Assembly: GCA_016802295.1 (NCBI GenBank)
Contig: JAESIW010000062.1
Location: 111,233-175,232 of the forward strand
Length of the DNA stretch: 64,000 nucleotides
DNA from: Brachionus rotundiformis
Taxonomy: Eukaryota; Rotifera; Eurotatoria; Ploima; Brachionidae
Direction: 5' to 3'
Shown here: positions 10,863 through 21,729 of the stretch, in pieces
Layout: every line of letters starts with the position of its first letter
Numbering within the stretch: position 1 is the stretch's first letter
Notes under the pieces: model-generated
Database searches by the model: none
What the model was told of the DNA's origin: nothing
The model's input: only the letters and a program-made list of their open reading frames with translations
Made by a program: the position numbers and the translations under genes

Positions 10863-12348
10863 ATGCCGAAGAAAAAAAACTTGAGTAAACAGCCTAAAAA
10901 TAGAGATCTCGGGCACAAAAAAATATATAAAAAAGAAGAGTCAAGCTCTGATAGTAATGATTCATATGAATCATCAGAAAGTCCATCTCAAAAATCAGAC
11001 TCCATCTCAAATTACTTAGATTCTGAATCACCTAGAGAATGTTTAACAAAAGCGAGCAGTAAAAGCGTATTATCAAGCATTCGTGTCTCTAAGTTCCAAG
11101 AAGAATCAAATTTCGTATTGGTATTTTGGGTTAACGAGAAAAAATTTTCAGTAGAACCATTTTTTTGTGTTCATTCAAAAAATGGAGAAAATATAAAAAT
11201 AGGCGAACAATATGAAATTTCGTATGGCAAAGGGACTTATTTAGGATTAATCAAATTTATTGGTAGTATTTTTTCTCAATTAATTTTTAATCAAATTTTT
11301 TATTTAAAAATAATCAAAGGATCAAAAGAAAAATGCAATGAGATATTAACAACGGTGTCAAAATCAGGAAAAAAAAAAGAAGAAATAGTAAATCCAATAC
11401 AAAATTCTGAATTGAGGCAAAACATCAAAAATAATGAAATCAATCTCCAAAAGAAAATTAAAGAACATGATTTGGAAATATTAAAATATAAGAAGAAATT
11501 GATTGAACTGCATCAACAGCTGGAGAACGAAAAAACAAGAAATAGCCAGCTAGAAAAAAATATAGTCGATCTCAAGGAGACCTTGTCCAAACATGAGAAA
11601 ACATTTGGTAATTTTTTTTTCTAAAAATATCTATAAATCTTTTTAGCTAAAATATTCTTATTATCTTATCTTTGCTTTAGTCTTATATATAATATTTATG
11701 AAAAGCTTGACAAAAGAACAGAATTCTACTCAGGTATTAGCATTAGGTTAAAAAATCTTTTATAGGTCACAAAATAACAATTTCAACCACGAAACTAATT
11801 TAAGCAAATAAAATACTAAATTTTAAAATAAAATTTTTAATTAAAATTATAGATAGAGATGAAATTAATCGTATATTAACTATGTGCAAGATTTTTGAAA
11901 ACTTGTTTTCATTCAAAATAACTCATATATTTCACCATTGGTTTCTTATTCAAAAGAGTTTCCTAATTTTTTGATACCGTCGGACCAAGAGACAAAGATA
12001 AGACTACTTATCAGTGACTCTAGTCATTCTAATGCACAAAAAGCTTTTCGAGAGATTATTTCATTATTAATCGATAAAACTGATTTACTATGCAAAACAG
12101 CATCACAGTTAGTCAAAGGATACCCACATATTATAAATCCTTTAGAAGGTTTATTTTTATTTAAAAATAAAATTTATGTTAATTTAATTGATTTAGAGCT
12201 TCTCAGACGAAGTGACAAATCTTTTTCCAAATGCAAGCGAAATTTAGCGCTCAACTCATTAATACACGATACTCGAAAATCTCAAAAAAAATTAATATCA
12301 AAAGAAGAAGGTCAACAGTTAAATGAACTAGATTTTATAATTAATTAA
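10863..12348 (+). CDS. CACTA-associated coiled-coil protein (second element gene), function unknown
   Basis: The first exon (10863-11607) encodes a basic N-terminus (MPKKKNLSKQ), a Ser/Asp/Glu-rich stretch (about residues 20-70), a globular piece and a strong coiled coil (about residues 185-245). A GT donor at 11608 and an AG acceptor at 11851-11852 define a 245-bp intron, and the downstream frame opens RDEINRILTMCKIFENLF. About 25 codons later it must shift by one base into the 11938-12348 frame, which contains SPLVSYSKEF and a helical segment ending at a stop. The C-terminal part resembles BEN-like DNA-binding modules only loosely. CACTA elements commonly carry a second gene whose product binds element ends, so that is my inference. 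The shift may be a real mutation or an unseen intron. Confidence 0.6.
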
Positions 12349-12349
12349 A

Positions 12350-13023
12350 TTTTTTTTATCTGAAAAAAAATAATTCAATTTTTTTTAAATGTATTCTTAT
12401 AAATATTTATAATCCAATAATCAATGTTTAAAATTAAAATATGATTTAAAAATATATTTTATTAGATAAAGATTTAAAAATTAAAATAATTAACTTTAAA
12501 TTTTTTTTATAGAATTTCTATACTTATAATTATTTTCCATCAATTTTTATTTTTCTTTCTAATTTTGTGTTTTCAATTAAAACATATTTATAAAAATTTA
12601 TAAGTGTTAAAAATTATCTAATAAAAAGTTGAAATAATACCACATCTGTCAATTATTTAATTTAACAATAACTAAATTTATAATCAAATCATTTTTAACG
12701 ATATTTGGTAGCAAATTTATAGAAATTAATACAGATTTTTTATTGAATTTAGAAAGAATTTTCAATTGTTTTTTTGTTGAATATTTAAGGAAAAAATCAG
12801 AAATTATGTAGTAAATACGTTCGAAATTCAACAAAAAATCTTTAAAAAAGTCTTTAAAGACGCTACATAATATCTGTAAAAATGAGTTAACTGGGTAGAG
12901 TTCTTGGTTTTTTGGTCCCATTTAGTAATATAAATATTTTTTTTGAAAAAAAAAGTTTCTAATCAATTTTGATGACTTTTATTTGAAAAAAAAATTTCAA
13001 GTCAAGTAAAATGAGCTTGCTTT
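12350..13023. other. No gene seen (AT-rich, 3' flank of CACTA genes)
   Basis: A 90-codon minus-strand open stretch (12649-12921) is low-complexity Ile/Lys/Asn/Leu and looks like chance in AT-rich DNA. No TIR pairing with 7.1-7.9 kb was convincing. Confidence 0.4.
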
Positions 13024-13220
13024 TGTTATATATTAATTGAAAAAGAACAAAATAAAAAAAGATACCAAAGAAATTCAATATTCAGTTGTCAATTATGAAA
13101 TTATTAAATTAAATTCAATTATCATCTCTTATACTTTAGTTTTTTATACTTCTAAGAACTACTTTAACTAAGTTGTAAACAATTGTAAGCATTTTCTGTA
13201 TACTTAAGATAATCGATTTT
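13024..13220 (+). repeat. Dispersed repeat R1, copy 1 (about 200 bp)
   Basis: Matches 24836-25050 at high identity, from GAAAAAGAACAAAATAA through CAGTTGTCAATTATGAAA and TCAATTATCATCTCTTA to TATACTTCTAAGAA. Non-coding. The two copies lie in the same orientation, about 11.8 kb apart. Confidence 0.8.
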
Positions 13221-13239
13221 TTTCTTTTGAAATTAGTTT

Positions 13240-13900
13240 AAAACGCTATTTGCTCACTAAGGTCAATTTTTCAGTAATCCAATTGCGTTGTTTTTCACCC
13301 GTTTGAGACTTGTCCTTGAGATCAAAATTTTGCTGAAGTTTTTCAGAAACTTGTTTCTCTTTTTCAATCTCGTCTTTAAACTTTTTTTGTAAACGAGTTA
13401 TTTCTTGATTTTTTCATTTGAGCACAGTTTCTTGTTTATCATTTCCCTTCTGTAATTTTGTTATTTCAGCCATACACTTTCTTTCAACTGCTTTTAATTG
13501 ATTGATTTCGTTATCTTTATTTTACGGAACTTGCAAAATAAATCAGTGTGTGATTTCATTTGTTCGATAGCTTAGCTCTTTCATTCTTGATGTTTTGAAT
13601 GAAAGACAAGAAGTTGATGAAGTTGAATCTTCTATTTTTCACAGTGTTTTTCATTTACTTGTTTTATTCGAGACTTTCTCATAAAATCTTTTTTCTTTTT
13701 TGTATAATTATCAAATTCTCCCGTTTTGCCTTTAATTTCGTTGAAAAATTTATTGTTATAAGCGTGTGTTTTCTGTAAATTTTCTTGATGCGATGCATTA
13801 TCTTCATTTTCTTCAGCTTCTGGTATCATTTTTTAAAAAGTTTCTTTGATTTCTTCAAATTTTATTTTTAGCTGACCATGTTCCATTTCAATCTTAAATT
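13240..13900 (-). pseudogene. Decayed coiled-coil gene, not recognised
   Basis: On the minus strand, short open frames can be chained by frameshifts: IEMEHGQLKIKFEEIKETF near 13890-13835, an open 65-codon stretch 13829-13632, then NEINQLKAVERKCMAEITKL near 13500, followed by Lys/Glu/Gln-rich heptad-like sequence to about 13250. The composition is a long coiled coil. Stops and frameshifts show it is dead. It could derive from a TE accessory protein like the one at 10863-12348, but I see no direct match. Confidence 0.5.
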
Positions 13901-14530
13901 CAACTATGTAAAATAGACTTTGACTTGTTTGAAAAATTTAAATAAATCATGACTTGCATATGACTTAAGTTTACTATTTTTTTCAAGTTTTTAAAAATTT
14001 TAATTAAAGAAAAAAATTTACAGGCCATGTTCTCACCACTTAAAGATATCTGTACGAAATTTCAGCTCTCTAGCTAATTCCTTTCGTCGATTCTGGTCTT
14101 TCAACGGACGGACAGACACGACAAATTTAATTCAGTAATATTTATTGAATTTGAATTTTGAATACCCAATTTATTTTTTATTTAGATTTAATTTTTAATT
14201 AATTTTGATTTATTTAGTTAATATTTATATGTTTTTTTTTATTCTTAAAATAATATTTATTTTTCATTTTTGATGGTTAACTTAAACCATCTTATGGATT
14301 CTTTTCAAACATGTTTAGCAGAAGACTTGAAAATATTGGGGGTTTTTAATTTTTAATTTTTAATACTACTACATAAATAAAATATTTTTAGGATCAGCTT
14401 TTTTTATGATAGATAACATAATTTATAATTTATTGTTTTTAATTAATAAAAATTTAAATTTAAATTGATAATTTAAAAACTATCAATTAATTAAAAAATT
14501 TTGATTATATTGATTTAAAATTAAAAATCA
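13900..14530. other. Intergenic, nothing recognised
   Basis: AT-rich spacer downstream of the NIDO/AMOP/VWD gene. A GGACGGACAGACACGAC stretch at about 14104-14125 is the kind of tail seen in dispersed animal repeats. No open frame. Confidence 0.4.
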
Positions 14531-14536
14531 ATTAAA

Positions 14537-17431
14537 TTATTTTAAAAGCACTAAATAAAAAAAAATGCTTAAAAGTAAAAAAATATTTTTTTCAAAATAA
14601 GAAAACCCTAGACGAACAGAAGCGTTCATTTGTGAAGTCTTAGAATTTGTTATTGTTGTTGTTATTGTTTTTGATGAAGTAGAAGTAGAAGTTGAAGTTG
14701 ATGAAGTTGAAGTTGAAGACTGTGTGGTCGATGTTTCAGTGCTAGCCAAAGCTTCACTAACATTAACCAATTCTTCTTTAAATATTTCTATTTTTTGGTC
14801 AAAGTTTACATTTAAAATTCCAATTTCAATGTCCGATGTTACACTAACGTCATACAAACATTTTTTGTTATGACCACATTTTTCTTTAGCCAAAATTTCC
14901 AAACTTGAATTTGAGAAATTGATTCCATCCTGAACAAACTTGGGCACGTAGCTAAGATCAAAATAATCACTGTGCTGAAATCCTTGCTGATAAGTGAACA
15001 CACTTGTTTCATTTTTAACCAGCCAATTTTGTCCAAAATTTTCAAATATGTCCCTGTCATTGTCCTGATCTAAATTGAGAACAGTTCCATTAGGCAGTCT
15101 ATAATCATCGCTTTTATTTCCATCAAAATTTCCCAACAAACCCCTAGTCTTATTTTTAAATTTAAAATCAATTGAACAAAAAATAAAAAAAGCATTTTTT
15201 TGAGGTGTTAACAAAATTTTAAAATTAATTCCCTGCGAAAATGTTAACTCAATATCTGTTGCATTATTTGATTTAATAATTAATTGATTTAAATTAATGT
15301 ATTCACTGTCAGCCAAGTCGACTACAATTCCATTAATATATATCAAAACATTATTTGCCAAATCCAGTTCTATTTGAATCGAATCAGTGTCAGAGTCTCC
15401 TTTAATTGCCAACGCTCTGAAAACAGTACCATCAGATTTAGTTGAACCACCTAATCTCAAAGCTGATGATCTTATTTGACAAGTAAAATTAATTTCATTT
15501 ATTTCAAAAAAAGTGTATTCACCAAGACCATTGAATGTGTATTCAACTCCATCAAAAGTGGTAAAATGAGGGTCGCCTGAGCCGCCCGCAGGAGCTGGCG
15601 GGGTCCAACGATTTCCGTCATCCGACGGTCTTTTTTCATAATATACTTTACAATTGTTTGAAAATTTGCAGCAGTAAAAATAGGGAAGAACATCGGCAAA
15701 AAAGTGAGTAATCGGGCTGTACCAATTTGTGCCCGAATGTACCAAATCAAGAGTGCCTCCGCCTGGTGGTCCTACTAGCAATTTATTTTGGTTGTCATAG
15801 CAACACTGTTGGCCAGCTGTGAATGAATTTAGAGTAAAACTTGACTGGGATCTGTAGCATACTTTGGCACCGGGATGAAAAAATGAACAGCCTTTTGGTT
15901 TAGATGGATTACATGCTTTGTCTTGAATGAAATCTCCAAACGATTCAGGCACGTTTCCATTTACAACTGATGGAAGTGTTGGCCAACATGGCGGCAGGCC
16001 TTGCAAATATGGTGTCGGATCAGGCTGCTTCCAAGCCCAATTTTCACAATAGTCATCAAAAAAATAATTATTTTTTTTTTCTCTACTTTCAATTAAATTT
16101 AAATTTAACACAAAATATTGATAAATAAAAATAAAATTTTTTAATTCAATTTGTTGATTTATTTTTTTCTTAATGCCAATAGCCAAATAGCAATTTTCAA
16201 TTATATTTGATGAATTAGCAAAAAATAATAAAGTCAAATTGAATGTAATTGAATTTTGTTGCAAATCAGATTCAATTAATTCAATTGATTTAGTCTCATT
16301 TTGTGAAATTTTAATAACATAAATATCAAAAAGCTGTTGATCACTATTCCATTCCAAACTCAATTCTTCATTTGACTCATTTGCTTTAAAAAAATATGGT
16401 CTAACACCATTTATCTTCGTTTGTATTGATTCATCTTTAGTGTATAAATTTGCATTAAATATTTGGCTATCATTTACTTTTAGAATTAAAGGCACTCTGC
16501 CAATTTTTTTGAATAAAGGTGTTGTAAACTTACAACTATTTGAATCAACTATTTCACATTCAATTTCATTATAGGAATCAATAATTATTTTGGCCTCAAT
16601 TTGACCAACTTCAAAACATGGTCCAGTTACTAATACTTCTTCACCGCCTACAAAATACACAACAAAAGGATTAAGAGTTACATAGCCTTGAGTATTACAA
16701 CCGCCTTCTTCTATAGTCTGGTCATCAATTCTAAAAATCCATTTGCCTGGTTTTCTTACATTCGACTCAAACACAATGTTAGTTATACTGGGCGTAAATG
16801 ATCTGTTCAAAGCATAGTGAATGATTCCATCGCCGGCATTGAATCCGGCCTGAGCATGTTCATTCACATTTTCTGATCTAGACCAATCTAATTTATGGTA
16901 GTTGAAAATGGTAAACGAATGTTTACCATTTGTTGTAATTAATGCTTGAAATGTATTATTTGGTTTTCTTATTGATTGTTGATATTGAGCAACTTCGAAC
17001 CAAGTAACAATCAAAGCCCATGATGGCCTGAAGTTAGCAAAAGCATTGAATGAGCTTCTTATGTCAGAGCCTATTTGATTTAAAGTGTTTAAATCAGTAA
17101 CTTGCCGGTATAAAATATCTCCCCCTTTTCTTGTGTCAATATCATTCCAAAACGGTGCAACACCAATTACATCTCTGAGTGGAAATGGTATCGGGGTATA
17201 AGAACTTATTCCTCTATTGAAAGAAATCAGGCCATTGGTGTTAATAAAAAGTGAAGAAAAGCTCTTGTTAAAAAATTGAAACTGTGTGGCTATTTCAAAT
17301 GGTCCCAAAAATTGATCATCATTTTTGAACATTAAATCGTCTCCGTTTTCTTTTCCAAATGGATAAAAAATGTCCAATGTTGAATCAAGATAATTGATTA
17401 AAACAAATATTATAAAAAAGCTTAGATTCAT
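14537..17431 (-). CDS. NIDO-AMOP-VWD domain cell-surface protein (MUC4/SUSD2/mesh-like), 964 aa, single exon
   Basis: The start ATG at 17431 is followed by a hydrophobic signal peptide (MNLSFFIIFVLINYL). A NIDO domain spans about residues 60-237 (FINTNGLISF, APFWNDIDTR, WALIVTWFEV, QALITTNG, AGFNAGDG). An IPT/TIG-like segment with paired cysteines covers about 245-335. The AMOP domain covers about 458-605 (ENWAWKQPDP, PPCWPTLP, QQCCYDNQ, YFYCCKFSNNC). A VWD domain starts at about 617 (GSGDPHFTTFDGVEYTFNG) and includes GLLGNFDGNKSDDY. A Ser/Thr tract (about 905-935) and a final hydrophobic segment (FLLLSIFFYLVLLK) end the protein with almost no cytoplasmic tail, which suits either a membrane anchor or a GPI signal. 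In animals this domain set occurs in mucin-4, SUSD2 and insect mesh, which act in adhesion and epithelial junctions; the role here is inferred. No EGF or sushi domain is seen. The absence of introns over 2.9 kb is notable but no break is visible. Confidence 0.93.
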   Translation of the reverse strand: MNLSFFIIFVLINYLDSTLDIFYPFGKENGDDLMFKNDDQFLGPFEIATQFQFFNKSFSSLFINTNGLISFNRGISSYTPIPFPLRDVIGVAPFWNDIDTRKGGDILYRQVTDLNTLNQIGSDIRSSFNAFANFRPSWALIVTWFEVAQYQQSIRKPNNTFQALITTNGKHSFTIFNYHKLDWSRSENVNEHAQAGFNAGDGIIHYALNRSFTPSITNIVFESNVRKPGKWIFRIDDQTIEEGGCNTQGYVTLNPFVVYFVGGEEVLVTGPCFEVGQIEAKIIIDSYNEIECEIVDSNSCKFTTPLFKKIGRVPLILKVNDSQIFNANLYTKDESIQTKINGVRPYFFKANESNEELSLEWNSDQQLFDIYVIKISQNETKSIELIESDLQQNSITFNLTLLFFANSSNIIENCYLAIGIKKKINQQIELKNFIFIYQYFVLNLNLIESREKKNNYFFDDYCENWAWKQPDPTPYLQGLPPCWPTLPSVVNGNVPESFGDFIQDKACNPSKPKGCSFFHPGAKVCYRSQSSFTLNSFTAGQQCCYDNQNKLLVGPPGGGTLDLVHSGTNWYSPITHFFADVLPYFYCCKFSNNCKVYYEKRPSDDGNRWTPPAPAGGSGDPHFTTFDGVEYTFNGLGEYTFFEINEINFTCQIRSSALRLGGSTKSDGTVFRALAIKGDSDTDSIQIELDLANNVLIYINGIVVDLADSEYINLNQLIIKSNNATDIELTFSQGINFKILLTPQKNAFFIFCSIDFKFKNKTRGLLGNFDGNKSDDYRLPNGTVLNLDQDNDRDIFENFGQNWLVKNETSVFTYQQGFQHSDYFDLSYVPKFVQDGINFSNSSLEILAKEKCGHNKKCLYDVSVTSDIEIGILNVNFDQKIEIFKEELVNVSEALASTETSTTQSSTSTSSTSTSTSTSSKTITTTITNSKTSQMNASVRLGFSYFEKNIFLLLSIFFYLVLLK

Positions 17432-17439
17432 TTAAAATT

Positions 17440-18253
17440 TTTTTTTTTTTAATGTTCAAAATAAGATTTTTTTATTTTTAAATAGTTTAATTTTAAGATA
17501 ATATTTTTAATTGTTTAGCAAACTGATATTTAAAATGGCAAGTAAATATTTTTAAAAAAAATCTAAATTTGCAATCTAAATGTATTAGAAAAGCTAATTT
17601 TGATAAACGAGTCAATTAACTATCAAATTTAAGTAATATTAATAATAAATCTTTCCTTTTTTTATTTGTTAATGTTAAACTTGAAAATGAAAATTATATT
17701 TTAATAAATATTGATAAAACTAGTCAAAATTTAAGTATTCACGTTAAAAGGGAATTAACTCAAAATGATTTTGATTTTAATTTAAAAAATATTCTATGGA
17801 AAAAAAAAATTAATATTTTAAGCAAATTTAAAATTTATTTTTTGAAAATAAATATTTAATCAAATATCATAAATTCTAAATTCATAAACTATTCCATTAA
17901 GGAATTTTTAAATTGATGAATTTTAAAAAGAATTATTTAAATTGTTAATTTAATATAAACAGCTTTAACCAATTAAATGAAAAAGAAAATAGTAATGTGT
18001 TTAAAAGAAAAATAAACGATTTTATTAATCTAATATTTTAAATTAGATAGAACTAGAACAATGGCTTATTAAATGGAAAATGAAGATATCAGTTAAAAAG
18101 TCGTGTTCATTATTTTTTTTTTAAATATAAAAAAGAGATATAAACTTAAAAATTTATGATAACAGAATAGTGGGCCAAAAAGAAATCAAGTTTCTTGGCA
18201 TTAAATTTGATTCAAATTTGATTTTTCTTAAAATTAATCAAAGTTTGAAATTA
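17440..18253. other. Intergenic, upstream of the NIDO/AMOP/VWD gene
   Basis: Homopolymer-rich AT sequence. It must hold the promoter of the minus-strand gene, but I cannot point to a convincing element. No genes seen. Confidence 0.4.
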
Positions 18254-19993
18254 GATATTTATCTCAATGAAATAAGAAATTTATTGTCTTAATTCAAAAT
18301 TCCATCAAAAAATAATTCAAATAAATTTAAATGATATGCTTTTTTTAGGAATTACATTTTAAAAAACATATTCAATAATCTCATAGGTTATCATTATATT
18401 TTAAAAAATATCAAAAGAAAATTATACAATAATAGATTAATTTTTAATTTTAATCAACGAAATGCCTCGATCTAATTTTATTAGTAAAATTTAAACTAGT
18501 TTTCTTGTCATGATAAATTTTAAAGCTATCTATTCTTGAAATAAAAATTCATTTTAATTCATTTCTTTTGAGATTTTTAAAATGAACAATATAATTTAAA
18601 GTAAAATAGATTAAATTTTATTTTATTTAACGGTATTAAAAAATGGTATTTATCTTTAACAAATCTACACAATTGTATACTTTTAAAATAAAAATATTTC
18701 ATAATTTAAGATTTTGAGGAATCACTTGAAATTGTAAGAAATTCCCATGAAAAATCAATTTAATTAATTTTAAATGATTTAATGATTTTCTAAAAAATAA
18801 AACACTTATTGGAAATCAAATTGATGATGATGCTAAGTTAAAACTACAAGGTGAGAATATTTATTTAAATTTGGCAAGTTGAAGTTTATAATCAAATTAA
18901 AGTGATCATGCTCAAAAATTATTATTAAAATATATTATTAATTATTTTCGACTAAAAAAATTTTCTTGCAGAATCACATTTTTAAAGTAAACATTCAATG
19001 TTAAACTTAAATTTTTATGTCTGCAAATTTCTGCAAAAATTTAATGTAGGCAGAATTTTGCACAATACTCAATACTCGATTATGATATTCTGTTTCACAT
19101 GAAAATCTATCTCTGCATTTCATTTTTCAATTAAAAATAATATCTTATATTTTATTTATTTTGTTTTTTAAAATACTTTCGGTCATAGTGAAGTTATGGG
19201 CAGATTCAAAGTTCCTTTTTTTAAAGGTTTTAAATTGCCATAAACATTTGAAAACCAGCGTTAAAAAGTTATCTTTATCTTATCCTAATTTAAAGAGTAA
19301 ATAACGAGAAACTTTTTTTAATTAATTTTTATTTATTTAAAAATTAATAATGACAACTTCAAAGCAATTGAAAGCGACTTCACAATTCCTGGTCAATAGA
19401 CTTAAATTTGAATTAAAATTAGAATTGTGAATAACGTCACGATAAGTATCTATTACACCCTACGTATTACTTGATCATCAGCTTCTCAACTGATGCGCAG
19501 TGATCAGTAAGCATTAATAAACCTGTCGTATCTCAAGTGATAGACGCTTCTAGATGCTAACATAAACAGTTATATAATAGCTCACATCTTGTCTTAATTA
19601 TAAGCCTGTGTTCTTGACACGAACTCATGGGTATAAATAATGATTCCATTCTCAAAGCTAGGAGAGATATTTTGTAGTAATTACACTAACTTTATTAATT
19701 ATTAGAGTTCAACAATTATTTAATAAACAATTCAAAATTATACTTGTTTGATCATTCAATAACCGGCCTTACAAGTATAATTAAATTATCGATCGTTTGA
19801 AAGTTAAGAAAGTATACTTACATATACAGTATGTTGCAAAGGTTAAAAAATTGGTTATTTTATTTATCTAAATTTGTATTTTACGTCAAATTGAGAGCAA
19901 ACGAAAAAAATTTAAAGCCATAATTTGTAAAATTTTTTTTTTCTACAATTTGATATATGAGACTCGGAATAAAAATATAATTAACTTTTAGAT
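18254..19993 (+). repeat. Duplicated segment, copy 2
   Basis: Counterpart of 1075-2660 at roughly 95% identity by eye, with small indels and one large difference: here the embedded LTR is full length (324 bp against 158 bp). The segment runs on into a complete Tc1 element, whereas copy 1 stops inside that element's 5' end. Confidence 0.85.
19450..19773 (+). mobile_element. Solo LTR (Ty3/gypsy-like), 324 bp
   Basis: Flanked by AGTAT on both sides (19445-19449 and 19774-19778), a 5-bp target duplication. It starts CTATTACACCC and ends GGCCTTACA, reminiscent of gypsy LTR edges. Internally it has a TATAAATAATG promoter-like motif at about 19632 and AATAAAC near 19720. No internal retrotransposon region adjoins, so it is a solo LTR left by recombination. 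Confidence 0.75.
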
Positions 19994-21269
19994 ATTTGTA
20001 ATGAGAAAACTTCCTCTAAAATTAAAAAATAAAAGTCGATGCAAAAGTTTAGAAATTCTGGTTAACCTAAAGTTTTAGCTGCCATTGCTCCCTTTTTTCA
20101 CACCTTTATGATCAATTCTTAAATAGCTTCTAATTTTGATTAAATTGTTCTCTTAAACTGCTTAAAATAAATACTCTCCAACTACTTAGGTCCTTTCGAA
20201 ATAACTTAATTTTGCCAAAAAATTCCCAAAAAATGGGAAAAAAAACGTTGCTAGCCCACTAAAATGGCAGATCGTGGGTCTGCTAAAAAGTGGTGATAAA
20301 TAACAAAATGAGATAGCCAACATGTTAGGTGTATCTCCAAAATATGTCTCTTCAACTTAAAAACGATATGAAAAGACTGGTCCTGTGTCTGATCGAAGCC
20401 GTTCTGGTAGACCTCGGAAGTTGACTTCTAGGGATGAAAATTACATTTTTAGAGAGATAAGAAAAGACCCTACATCTAGCTATCAAAAACTAGCCACTGA
20501 TTTTAATTCCAAGACTCAAGGGATTAGGATAAGTAAGTCTACTGTAATGAGATTTCTCAAAAAAAAAGTTTAGAGTCCCATACAGCGGTCAGTAAACCCC
20601 TTTTAACCATAAAAGATAGACAAAAGCGATATAAGTAGAGTAAACGGAGACTTAATTGGACAGTTAATAATTGGTCCAATTTTCAGTGACGAGTCCAATT
20701 TTGAGGTCTTCAATCGTTAAAAGTAATTGTAAAAAGGTTTAAAAATGAAAAGTTTCATCCGAAGTTCTGTATACCAAGGTTACAAAACGGTGGAGGGTCA
20801 GCTGGTATCTGGGGATGCATTTCCTAAATAGGCACTGGTATAAGCAACATTTATACAGGACGAATTAATCAATTTGTCTACATCAACACCTTGGAAAAAA
20901 ACTTTTTACCATCTGCTGACCTGCTATTTGAGCCAGACGACCCTTGGATTTTTCAGCAAGATGGCGTTTCGGCATATCCTGCAAACTCAGTAAAGCACTG
21001 GTTGAAAGAACAGAACATTGAGGTTCTGTCATGGTGTGCCCGTTCACCAGGTCTCAACCCAATCGAGAACTTATGGTTATACATGGATGCCATAATGGTA
21101 AACACAAAGGTAACCTCTATTGAGCATTAAAAGGGGTTTTACACAAAGAGTGGTTAAAGATTCCGACTGAGTACGTGCAAAAGTTGATTGAATCTATGCC
21201 AAAAAGAGTTTGTCTTGTCATTTTAAATATTAAATTGTAAAAATTTCACTAAACTTTTGCAACATACTG
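19827..21269 (+). mobile_element. Tc1-like DNA transposon, full length, inactive
   Basis: Bounded by TA (19825-19826 and 21270-21271). The 5' end reads CAGTATGTTGCAAAGGTT and the 3' end reverse-complements to CAGTATGTTGCAAAAGTTT. At 1443 bp it is normal Tc1 size. It encodes one broken transposase. Only two bases separate its right TA from the TA preceding the next element. Confidence 0.88.
20230..21237 (+). pseudogene. Tc1-like transposase, several frameshifts and stops
   Basis: The helix-turn-helix region is readable (EIANMLGVSPKYVSS near 20310; GRPRKLTSRDENYIFREIRK in the open stretch 20385-20573). Downstream, SDESNFEVFN near 20690 is the first catalytic Asp motif. FQQDGVSAYPANSVKHWL near 20950 is the second and SPGLNPIENLW near 21045 the Glu motif, both in the open stretch 20891-21130. 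Frames change between these blocks, so it is a pseudogene. Similar C-terminal remains lie at 56000-56280 and 60090-60270. Confidence 0.85.
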
Positions 21270-21275
21270 TATATA

Positions 21276-21620
21276 CAGTGGTGATTTGACACTAGGGTTT
21301 TTACCTTTTTTTACGTAAAATTACGTAAAATTACGTAAATTTACCACTTTTTACGTAAATTTTCGTAATTTTACACTTGTAAGGACTGGTAAATTTACGT
21401 AAATTTACGCAATTTTACGAAATTTTACGATAATTTTCGAAAAAACTGGTAAAAACAAAAGGGCCAAAAAAATGCCAATTTTCAAGCAATTTCTTAGAAT
21501 TTTTTGAAAATTTCAAAAAAACAAAAAAATTTTAAAAAAAAAAAATTTACATTTTTTTACGTAAATTTACGTAAAATCCGAATTTTTTAATTGTAAAATT
21601 TTGTAAAAAATTGTAAAGTA
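21276..21620 (+). repeat. Left TIR with array of TTACGTAA palindromes
   Basis: This TIR contains seven copies of the octamer palindrome TTACGTAA: three spaced 11 bp apart near the end, two in the middle and two near the inner edge. The spacing suggests repeated binding sites for an element protein; that is inference. Nearly identical to the reverse complement of 24397-24741. Confidence 0.85.
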
Positions 21621-21729
21621 CAGTAAATATTTTTATTTTAATAAATCAGACTATTTTAAATGGAAAAAATTAATGATTTGACCAGTCTCCATTATTTTGA
21701 ATCACAATTGGGATAACCTAAATAAATAA

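Noticed and set aside
11938..12348. Firm BEN-domain call for the CACTA partner gene
   Set aside because: The helical pattern is only loosely similar and no diagnostic residues could be confirmed by eye; a profile search with the corrected frame would decide.
7833..12610. CACTA termini at CACTAATAAAG (7833) and its loose inverted match near 12600
   Set aside because: The flanking triplets do not match and the pairing is weak; it would also leave the 5' hairpin outside the element.
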